From Antedon mediterranea (Eukaryota; Echinodermata; Crinoidea; Comatulida; Antedonidae): DNA of 64,000 nt. The translations under genes and the position numbers were made by a program. A model generated the notes under the pieces. The model did not search any database, was not told the origin of the DNA, and saw only the letters and a program-made list of their open reading frames with translations. The first letter of the stretch is position 1; every line of letters starts with the position of its first letter. Shown here in pieces: positions 18,067 to 30,200 of the stretch. The stretch is taken from positions 8,122,001 to 8,186,000 of the forward strand of contig NC_092672.1 of the NCBI RefSeq assembly GCF_964355755.1, given 5' to 3'.

Positions 18067-18213
18067 TACATTAAAACCCCTATTAAGGGGGCACCGTTGG
18101 GACCCAAAAACATGAGTTGGCTAATAGTGTTAAAACATACATTAACTGCCTCTCAATCGATTCAGTGTCCCCTTAATGGGGGGTGTCCCAAAGGAGGGGT
18201 TCTATTGTAAATG
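18067..18213. mobile_element. MITE with AACCCCTATTAAGGGG-type inverted ends
   Basis: The left end ACATTAAAACCCCTATTAAG and the right end GGTGTCCCAAAGGAGGGGTT, then CTATTGTAAATG, are imperfect inverse repeats around a short core. It lies 46 bp beyond the last certain CAMTA exon. Related ends occur at 61,200-61,345 and 61,975-62,150 and inside the 61-bp minisatellite. Confidence 0.65.
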
Positions 18214-18259
18214 TTAATGTTTAATAATCTATTTTCATAAGTGCTAATGATCTATTTAC

Positions 18260-21200
18260 CTGTTTTGGCAACGCTTCATAAATCTTTGAATCTTCCTCGC
18301 AGCTGACTGTTCACGCTTCATCTGAGCCAGTCGTCTGAAAATTATACAAAAATAACAATTTAATGACTTTGTATTATGAAATTATTATGATATGAAAAGC
18401 TGTTTATTATCGATATTTCATATTACTGCTTCATATTTATTGCTAGGAAAACATAAAAAAAAATCAATTTTCAAATGCTATTCAGTAACACTATAAAATC
18501 AGCATATTTCTTTCATGAAGGTTAGCTAGCATACTACTATATAAATTTATATTACAAAAGGCAATGATGGTAAAAGAAAAACAAGAAATACAGAAATGTA
18601 AGAAAAATAATATACTCTATAATATTAAACATTTATTATTATTAGTCAATTAAATTAATTTATATTAGAGTTTTAAAATAAAAGATAAACGTTTAAAAAT
18701 AATGTACTCTATAATATTAAACATCTATTATTATTAGTCAATTAAATTAATTTATATTAGAGTTTTAAAATAAAAGATAAACGTTTTAAAATCATAATTT
18801 TTATTTTATCTTATTTCAATCATATCTTCGGAAAATCCACCACTTACAGAATTGAACATACAAAATGAAAACAACAACATAAAAGCTTTTGAAGAAATAA
18901 TATTTAGTTTATTTATTTGGGTGTGCGCCGTTAGAAAGTATAGTGTATGAATTATAATAGGGAGCCTTATAATATTTAGTTCTAGGAAGTTGGGTGTGCG
19001 CCGTTAGAAAGTATAGTGTATGAATTATAATAGGGAGCCTTATAATATTTAGTTCTAGGAAGTTGGGTGTGCGCCATTAGAAAGTATAGTGTATGAATTA
19101 TAATAGGAAGCCTTTGTTTGGAGGACCTAGTTAACAGTTAAATAGCCGCTCCATAATTCTCTTTTCTTCCTCATATCTTTTTACTTACAAATTTTATTTA
19201 ATTTATTTATATTTTTACTTAATGTACACAACTAATGATCAAATAACAGTTTTCTCATCACATCATACAACGTGCATTTCTATACTAACAAATTTGTCAA
19301 AACTTTCTATTATTTAAAAGTCGAAGATAGTCGGGTCTCGGATTCATTCTATTGTCGCCACAGATTGACTTCTTCATCAGTACTTCTATGAATGGATGAT
19401 TAGTTGGGAACGCAGTAATTAATCGGAAAAACACCTTACGACGGGAAAAACTTCTTCATTTGCTTCTTTGACGGAAAATTTGTTATCTATTATTGTCTTT
19501 TATTTGTTGTATATATTTTAACAAATGAATAAACTTAAAGAAAAATAAACAATATGCATAGGTTTAACTTGTCGCAAACCTAAAGCTCCATATAAACAAT
19601 CTGGGTTTTAGTTTTATTACCTGAACCGTTGTTGGATTACAATGGCAGCGTGTCTACTTCTTCGGAACTTCTCCTGCTCTCGGTAGGCACGGTAGTGGCT
19701 TTGAATGATAATGGCTGCCTCCCGACTCTTCTTGAACTGTTTGTAGTTGTGGTATCCACGGAAACGGCTCTGGATGACACGAGCCGCATCAGTCATTTTC
19801 TTAGTCTGTATGCAGGCATACTGTATAAAATATTATTTTAAAAACAAAATTTAATCAGTAAAAATTAGTCAGAAACAAAAATATAATTAGACATTAGAAT
19901 ATAAACTTATTAACAATAAATAAATAAGGTATATTAAAGCATATTTAAAGTTTGCTTAATTTACATATTGGTCAGTGATGAAGGCCTTAGTCAGTGAGCC
20001 ATCCAGTTGGATAGCCAAACATGATTTAGGATAATATACAAATAATGAATGTTTATGAGTGCAATGGTACAAATAATGGCACGAGGTGAATGATGAAAGG
20101 TTATATCAACGAGGCAAAGCCGAGTTGATATAACCTTTCATCATTCACCAAGTGCCATTATTTGTACCATTACACGAATACAAAACATTCATTATTTGTT
20201 TTATATAACATCTAAATAACAAACAAAAATGTTTCAAAAAGTACTATTTAACGATCGTTGAATAGTGCGTACTATTGCACGCCATGTGACCCACATTCGT
20301 CCAATCAAATGACAGGAATTTATATAGGTGTTATATAATAGCTTTTAACAAGGTGGATTGGACAGTCTACACACAGTCTACCATACGTCACTGAGTAGTT
20401 CATGCAGGTTGTTCTGTTGACTCAAACGTGATGAACGTCTATGATTACCAAAGAAAATTTCAACTTACAAAATTTGCGTAGTCAAAATTCTGCTTAACTT
20501 GTTTGTATCGTCTGAAGTAGTTTTGAATGATAACAGCTGCCTCAAGCTCTTGTTGTTTCTGACGCTGTCGACCCTGAGGATGAAGAATCCAAAGTAAGAA
20601 ACAATGCATTGTATGGCTTAGAATGAAAAAAAAAACCAATATACGTCCACACTATTTGTATAACCAGGAAAAAGTGAAATTAGTAATTTTACTTTTTCCT
20701 GGTATACCAGACCGGAACCGCGCTGGAACAGATGTGAAAGACCCTTAACATATGTATACATCTATACCCCTTTCACACTGCCTGGCAAAACTCTGGAGTT
20801 TATACAAACAGGGACACTGGCGTTTTGTATGGTTTGTGCGCAACTGTGTGTGTAAAGTCTAGAGTTTTGCTAGGGGATGTGAAAGGGGTATCAGTTACCT
20901 GATACTGTCGGAATGCATTTTGTATGACCAAGGCTGCCTTATACAGTTCAAGTTGCTCATGGTCTAAGAAAAAACAATGTAGATATATTAGTAATACTTA
21001 TATGTATTATTTAAAGCGTTGGCTACACTATCAAACTAACAAAAAAAAATTGTGCTGTGCCCAAATATGGTAGTAATATGACATCATCATGTCCATACAT
21101 GGCCACATCGCATTTTTTTGTCACATGAAGTTTGATAGTGTAGACAGAGCTTCAGAATTGTATTATGACTCAACTAATTAACACAATAGTAATAATAATA

Positions 21201-24200
21201 AAAATTTACCTGATAAAGTGAGAAGAGAAAAGCTCTGTACTGTTCCACCAATAAAGTCTCTCAAACCAGAAGGTGGTGAAGGTTCATCAAACGACAGCTC
21301 TGATTGGCTAAGGAGGCACGAATCAGTGCTTGCTGGTGAACCAATACTTGCGTAACTAAAAACAAATATGGAATGAAAATAAAGTACCATACACTCTTAA
21401 TATTATAACATGCGGGTGGGATTTTACTTGAGTGATTTACGGTAGTTTAGGGTAAATCCACTGTTAATTAAATCCCAGAATAATCCTACCTTTTTTTACT
21501 AAATTTCGTAGACAGATAATCCACTGAAAAAATTCCATGGCATTATAGGAGGTCAAGAGAATGCACCCTAAGCGTGACCTTAGATCCACCTTGGTACAGG
21601 AAAATGCTTTTTCAATTTAATAATCTTTTATCATTTACTTACGCATGGCTCTGATCCATCGGTGTACCTACTCCATGTGAACAAGCATCATTACGCATTG
21701 ATGTTGAATGTTCTGGAATATTGATTTTGATCCTGTCTGGAAGAGCATCTATGATCTGCTCAGCTATCGACAAGTATTGTTCCTTGAGAAAAGAAAACAA
21801 ATCATACAAAATTAATCACAATTTTGATCAGATGTTTAGCCTTCTCCGATGTAATGTACTGTATACTCACTAGTCTGGCAGTCATACCATACCATCAAGA
21901 TTACACTGTACTGTATTTTGAATAGAAGGAAACTAAAAAGAAAGTAAAACGACCCGTAGGAAGACCTACAAGGACATGTAGACACAACAACCAACACAAT
22001 AACAAACCATCCTACCATAAACAGACAAAAATGGAAACAAATTGTGGAAAGCGTAATGTCAGAAGACTGAAATGTTAAGAAGAAGTAAGTACTTTGAATA
22101 CAACCCAAACAAAACTTACTTTTTCAAATCCTAGGTCACTTGAAGATGATGATCCAAACGGTGGTAGAAGACCTCCTGTTAGACAAGAGTGGTCACCATT
22201 AGAATGTCCTTCAGCTTCTCCCATCTGCATTGGTGAATCCCTTCCATCACCAAAGAAACGTTGTATATTGTCCCTCGTGGTGTCTACATTACAGCTTAAG
22301 AAATTATCTGGGCACATTCCAGCTAAGAAGTGTGCATTGGCACTCTCTTCATTTAAAAAGCCCTGACCTAAACTACCTCCTGGACTGGTGGAACTTAGGG
22401 GTGATCCTGTTCCAGACAGAAATGAACTTGGGACGGATGCAGGGCTACTTAGACCTTGTGACAATGGTGTGAAAGACCTTGCAGAAAGACATCCAGAAGA
22501 TGGTGATGAAGACTCAAATGTCATTGGAGAATTATTGCAATTCTGAGAATCAGAAGCTGCCGGTGAAGAGACCGACACCACTGGTGGACAACTGATCTTA
22601 GTGGTTGAGGTTGTTGGCTGCTGCCATTGATGTTGAAGTTGCTCAATGTGATGTACCAATGATGCATAACCTCGTAACCTGGCCAACTGTAGAGGTAGAC
22701 GACCTAGACTGTCTGGTACTGTTAAGCACTGTTGGTTCCAATGGTACAGAAGCAAGGCAGCATGTGTATGTCCAAGAGCACACGACCACATCTAAAACAA
22801 GAAGGAATTCCATATAATTACCGTACAACTAAAATAAACAAGCCATTGGCTTGTCTGCCATTCTGGTGGGCATATAATCACTGGGAGCGCAGTGCAGTTT
22901 AGTAAAAGCTATCTTAGCTTCTATACTTACCATTGGTGTACATGAGTTTTCATCTACAATAATAGGATTAGCTTCCAATTCCATAATCACATTCGGTTTG
23001 CTTTAAAATAATTACAAAAACATTATTATATAAAGAATAGGAGGTCACCATAACTATTTGGTAATGCAGTTAGCTGACATTGTAGGAGGTCACCATAACC
23101 GTTTGCTAATGCAGTTAGCTGACACTTAACACCTTAATTGGCCTGATTTACCTCCAATTATGAAGTGTTACAATAAGTCTGCTATAGCCAAGTGCTGCTG
23201 CAAGATGGAGCAGTGTCATGCCACGGCAAAATGACGATAGCTTCAGCTGTACATTGTCCTGCTGTGAGGTGCATGCCATTAGCTTCTCACACACTGTAAT
23301 CACTCTATCCTCAAAACTTATTGATGTGCTGGGTTGTGAACCACCACTCTACAAAAAAAAAAATAATATATAATAGAATAAATATAATTCCCATTCAAAG
23401 ATACTGAAAAAATAAAAAAAGGAAGCTCTGAGGTGTGTAACCGGTTGTGACACTGCCAAGTTGAGCTACTGTGCAGATTGTGTTTACTCACCATCTTCCT
23501 TATTGAGTACAAGGGTTAAGCAGTCATTACTTTCATCTTCAGTCAACATTGCCTAATAGATTTGTTTGTTTGTTTGGCTGCTCAACTTAGCCTAAGAGTA
23601 AGACACTTAGATTTTCAACTTACATTTCCACCAGCAACTTGTTGGGTATGTCCCAAGTCCCTGTTTCCACCTAACCGCTTCTCAATTTGTTCAAGGCGAT
23701 CTAAAATAGCCATCTTAAAATCATTTTCTACATAAAAAGAAAAGAAATATATGAAAAAACTTTAAACTCTTCTAGGCTCCCCAAAACAATTGTTTTTTTT
23801 TCCTGTTTAATCTTCTGAATTAAAAGCATAATAAATGTTAGTTTGCAGTACACCATGTGTTTCCAAAGACAAATAAAGTAAAGTTGAAAATGTCTTGATG
23901 TTTTGGTTGTTATGTTAAAACAGTTTTCTGGAGAACGTATCTCCAGAGGATGGTTGAAATTAGCTTGGAAAATATTCTCAACCTCATCCAATTTACTTTT
24001 AAAAACTCCTTTTACAAAATTCTTTGGCAGTTATTTTTTACAGAACCTGCCTGAACCAATAAATTCAATAATAATTTACCATCTAAGGGCAACCAGTCTT
24101 GTTGTAAACTTGGTTGAGGCATAGCCCTAGCTTTGTATTCAAACAAAACTGCACGGGATACAGGCAAACTGTTATGGGTAACACGCATGACGACCACGCC

Positions 24201-27200
24201 AGCGGTGTGAGCTAAAAGAAATATTTACAAAAATACATTAAGTTTATACACTTATTATACACAAACAAGCTAAGGAGCTATAATTGTAAAAGGTTCAGTC
24301 AATCAATTGGTATAGTTGTACAATGTGCCTTTTAAAAAGACCTTGAAAACTGCACAACATGTACCTTATTATAATGATTATTTATTTATAATTATTATTA
24401 TATTAATTATAAATAAAGCAGAATACTTACCTGGACAAAAACAGCGAAGAACTCCCGTTTGTATCAATGTGGCTGGCACTACAAACTCATCAAATAGACA
24501 TGTAAATACACCGCTTTGATTATTCCATGGACCAGTTACAAGAATTTTAACTCCTCCCTAAATTAAAATGATATACAAACTATGTTATGGAAAATGTATT
24601 TAACATTAATAAAGGTAAAAGAAGAATTAGATTCAGAAATACATATTATTGACAAAATATGCTTACCTCTGGGTATGACCAGCCAGGAGAAAAGTCGGTT
24701 ATCTCAAATAAATTCATATTTGCACCCATTTCTGAAGTTAACGCTGTGTCGACTGAACTTACACACATTGCAGTAGAGTTTGCAAGATTAGTACTAGAAT
24801 TGTGACTAGATGGAGAGTTTGTAAATGCTATGCTGTTTTGAGGGATGTGCGTCAGAGAGTTATGCTTATCAAAACTGATGTCTTGAGCAATTCGACTGAG
24901 AGAATTCTGTTTATCAGAGGTTATATCATCATCACTTGTTGAAATGTTATCAAATAGGTCAAATGTGTCCAGATCAAGTTCTGGTGAACTAAGCAAATTA
25001 ATTGGAGTCGAGGATGTTGTGTTACAAGTACTATTAGTATGACCTTGTGAAGATGAGGTCATCAATGGAGAGCTGGTTGCTGTAGGAAATGTATAAGTAG
25101 ACTGTGGAGAAATTGGTTTGTTCAACAAACTAATACTATTGCTTTGGTAGCACTGATTTGATTGGTTGACTGTATGTCCATCAATGAATGATTGGTTGTT
25201 CTGCGATTGTGCCAAAGACTTTTCTAGTTGATTCACAATATTTGCGCCAGGCACTTGTGTCGGATCACTCAACTGTTGGGATGGTATCTCAAACTGATTC
25301 TGATTCAAAAGAAACTGTGCTAATCCAAGTTGGGTGTTAATTAACTGGTTTGTGCCTGCAAAACCTCTATGTTGGTGGTTGAAGGGAAACTGGTTCTGAC
25401 CAGTCTGTTGTGGATTAAACTGATTGTTTCTGGAATTCATTGACATAAATTGGTCAGTTTGACATGTCTTCTGGTTTGACACCGATTCTGACAGGCCAGA
25501 ATTCATTTGAATTGTCTGAGAAGGAACTTCAAATTGATTCGGTTGGACCATATCAAGGTGGTTTAATCGAGGTTGTATAAGACACGGCTGTGCATTATTC
25601 TGCAACATAAAACTACTTTGTGGTTGATTTAATGATGGAACACTCTGTTGCAATTGCTGAAAAGTATTAAAGGGGTTTTGAAAGCCAGACAGATCTTGTT
25701 GTTTCTGTTCTAGAAAGTGATTGTGCATGTTTACTACTCTTGATGAATCTTCCTGTCTTGACATTAAAGTATTTGATTGTAATTGATTTGTTAATGAGGG
25801 TTGATTGATAACACCATTATCTGAACTTAAATGTTGCCTCTGCTGTGATGTCTGCTGAAGTCCAGCTTGGTATACCACATTCCCCGTTGTCATACTAGAG
25901 GAAGCTGGTGCGCTCTGGCGGATTTCTGGATTTGGGGGAATATTGTGAAAAGTCATGCTTCTAATTGCCTGGTGGGCATTAACTGTCTGGTGGGCATTAA
26001 CTGTCTGGTGGGCATTTACAGTCGTTTGGGCAGTTGTGTTTTGCTGACCATTCTGTTGAGTATTTATTGTTTGTTGGGTATTTATAACATGTTGTGCGTT
26101 TACAGTCTGCTGTGTGATTGTAGATGGTTGGATATAACTGGTTTGTTGATCATTTATTTTCTGTTGTCCGTTCAAAGTTTGTTGAGCATTCATTGCCCGC
26201 TGGGTCTCCAGCATTCTCTGGGTAGATATAGCCTGTTGGGTATTTGAAATATGTTGTGTAATATCCTGTAAATTTGTTTGTGGCTGAAAATGTATTGTCT
26301 GCCGACTTTCTATCTGATCAGAAGTTTGAGCAGACTCTCCATTGTTTTTAACAGGTTTCGCTATGTTTTGGAGATGTTTTGCTAAATCAGTTGGCACTTT
26401 TACAACGTTCTGGTAGTTTTTCGGTTGATCTTGGAACCGATTTTTACAGGTGTGTAACGTTGGATCATTGTCGACCATTTCCTTAAGTTCTTGCGACACT
26501 TCTGCAGTGATCCTGGGTGGTTCAATCCTAACCTTTGATTCGCAAACAACATTTTCATTGTCATCCGAAGACTGCTGTATCTGGGTTTTGAAGGAATCAG
26601 ATGCAAGTGGCTTATTTGGCAGAACCAAAGGATCAGAATCTTCTGCCACTGGTTGGCTGTTACATGCAACCAAAATCAAGTTATTACCCTGAACAGATGA
26701 TTGGTCGATGGTCAAAACCTGTCGATTGTCAGGGTTAACCTCTTCACCTGTCTGGTTTATGATCTTGAGAATTGTAGGTCCTGAATGTCCACCAGCAATG
26801 TGGTATGGTATCACTTGATAAGCTGCTTGAGATCCTGTTAGTAGAAAACAAATTTCTGTTAGTAGAAATAAGAATTAGGTAAACTCTTTAATGTTCATAT
26901 TTTGTCTGTAAGACATTCTCTCTGTCCACTGATTAAGTTGAAGAGCTCTTACCAGATGGTCCTGACATCTGCTGATCAATCCTTGGTAAGAGCATTCTAA
27001 GAGGTCTTGCAATGTCCTGTTGATCTTCAACCTTCTCTTTTGACAGCATTTCGTTCTTCTGCTGTGTTAAATAGTAATGCACAATGGCCTCAGCTACATC
27101 AGATCCCTGTAAAATAAATGAATATCAATTCGGTCACCTTTTTTTAATTATTAACTTCACACCTAAATAATTTGGCAATTGGCTTCATGCATCAAAGTAT

Positions 27201-30200
27201 ACCCATCTTTTGAAAGATGCACCAGGTTCTTTTTTAAGTACACATAAGATATGAACACTGGACCTACTTAAGACTTGTTCTACTACCAAACCATTGCTTT
27301 TTTCTTTTTTGTTAGTATATTATTGTTGTCAACTTTGTTTTCTGTCTTTTTTATGTATGAATTTGAAAATTAAAATTTAAAAAAAAGCGTCGATATTATG
27401 GTTAGTTGGCTTCCTTGGTCACAAAGCCACTAAAACCACTTAATTCCAACATAAACAAGCAAATATTAAAGGGCCTAAAATATTCAGAGCGAAGTGACAA
27501 ATATTCTGAAACCAATCTAACACTAGAGAAGACACCAATATGAATAACCAAACTAATGCTAATTTATATTGAGACTAAAAATAAATATCTTTAAATAACA
27601 TATTACAGTAACTGTATAAATTGTATAAACTGATATAAATCCACGATACCCAGATGTTCTAACATTTAAACACCGCTATGCCCGTACATACGTACTAAAA
27701 CACTCCTCTAAAATGAGTTTCCACGTTTATGGTCAAATCTACCAAATGAAATTAAGGACTCTGTAGTTCTTGAAAATACTAATATATTTGCTATGAAATT
27801 GAAAGAACATTATAAATATTAAATTCCTTGGGTACTGAAATTTGACTAAATTAAGAATAATTTGGTACTGTAGTAATAGGCTATATACTTTCACTTAATT
27901 AGAATTTATTTATATTAGGATCGTTAATGTATATTTTATCTATCTTTATGTACTGGATGTCTAAGGATGGATAAGCAAGCCTGCGAGCTACAGCGATTTC
28001 AATTGCTTTTGCTTATCCTTGCCTCCTTAGATTTGCACCTGTCTTGTTTTTGTTACCTTGTTTTAAATGTATTTCGATTTTTAAGGCTAAATAAAGAATG
28101 AATGAATGAATGAATGAACTCATACTTATAAAAATAACAAGTATAATATTTCTACGTTGCACACATGTTATAAAATAAAATTATGGCCATATGTTTTATT
28201 ATATAAAAAATATAAATATCTATCTAAACTACATGCATAATGTATATAATATTGTAGTTACTGGTAAGTGTGTATGTTTAAACAGACATGTTTCTACTTA
28301 ATCTTATAAAACCATCACTGTCTTGGTAAAAACATTACATTTTAAAGCTAACAATTCAACGATAATGACTTTTCATATAACATTATTTATAGGTAATGAT
28401 GCACTACTGGCTTTGATCATAAACACATTCTTTCTTTCAATACATTTCATAGACAAGAAACATCTCTTACAACACACTGATAAATACAACCATTTAAAAG
28501 TAATAATTTAATCAACAAAAATGACCAGATATTTAAATTTGTCCATTTCGAGTTGACCAAATGGCATAGGCCTAGGTGTTTATCATCTTTTCTAATCATT
28601 TATATCTGTTTTTTCTTGGTATTTTTCTGTATTTGGCAGATAAAATATTAAAATGATTGCTGTTCATTTTAGAATAATTATTGTATTAAATGTTTTGTAA
28701 ATTCTGAAGATTAATCCTAACTAATAAATGGAGTAGATTTATCATTAGGTGGTATTCTTTCTGCATTTATGAATATTGAATGCAATAAACGCATTAGGTG
28801 ATAGCTAGGTGTTTTAAGATTCTATGGAATAATACTATAACACTATCACCTAAAAAACTGCTGTGATATTAACATAATGGATGTAATATCAGTTTGATAT
28901 TAAACAATTTTTAGTATATATTTATAGCTAATTGTATTTGAATTATGAATAATGAAGTGTTTTAACCAATTAGATGCTACTTAAGGTGTTAACGGCGTAG
29001 GATAAAAACACCTAAAAATATGCTGTGTACTTTATATGGCAGATTATATACACCAGTCTGTAATGATCAATTTATTACCAATACCATATATTTATTTTAC
29101 GATTGACCACTTAGATGTTAGATGTTTTTGTATGTATATATAGTTGTTATTACCATAAGAAAATAAATAATAAATAAATAAATTCTATTTTACAAATTGT
29201 ATATTATAATTTAACATCTTTTCATACAACTGTTCATTCTACAAACTGTAGGGAGTTAAATAAGAAAAAACTGAATGACACAGATGCACGAGTTGAACCT
29301 AGAATACCGTACATGGATTACACGGTGGCATCCTTCCATCTTACCACCTAACATGACTCGATTTTTGAATAATTCAAGATTTTGGAATGTGCTGATTTTA
29401 TCAGTATCATACTGTAGCAACATAATGTGAGGTACTTTAAAGTTTATGAATAAATTATAGTCTAATGAATAATTCATTTTTTGAAATGTGCTTATACCCA
29501 CTTTATCAGTATCATAGCAATATAATACATGGTGTGATTATATTAGTACATTAAAAGGTTTATGAATAATTCATGATCTTGGATTGTGCTCATACCCACT
29601 TTATCAGTATCATAGCAATACAATACTGTACATGGTGTGATAGGTACATTAAAAGGTTTATGAATAAATTATTGTATTTATGAATAATTAATGATCTTGG
29701 AATGTAAATATACCCACTTTATCAGTATCATAGCAACATGTGCGAGGAACTTTAAAGTTTATGAATAAATTATAGTCTAATGAATAATTCATGATCTTGG
29801 ATTGTGCTCATACCCACTTTATCAGTATCATAGCAATATAATACTGTACATGGTGTGATAGGTACATTAAAAGGTTTATGAATAAATTATTGTATTTATG
29901 AATAATTAATGAATTTGGAATGTGCTTATAATTATTATACCCACCTTATCCGAATCATAGAAATATAATACATGGCATGAGGGGTAAGGTTTATGAATAA
30001 ATTATAGTATTTATGAATAGTTCATGAATTTAATACCCACTTCATCAGTATCATAGCAACATGATGAGTAAAGTACTTATAGTTTATGAATAAATCATAA
30101 TATGAATAATTCATGATTTTGGAATGCACTTATCAGTATGATAAATGATTTGTTTCAGATAAAACATTTACAAAGTAATCCATATTGTATTTGTGGGTTT

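Noticed and set aside
25867-26247. 126-codon plus-strand frame opposite the CAMTA large exon
   Set aside because: It is a shadow of the Gln-rich repeat on the coding strand, with no independent features.
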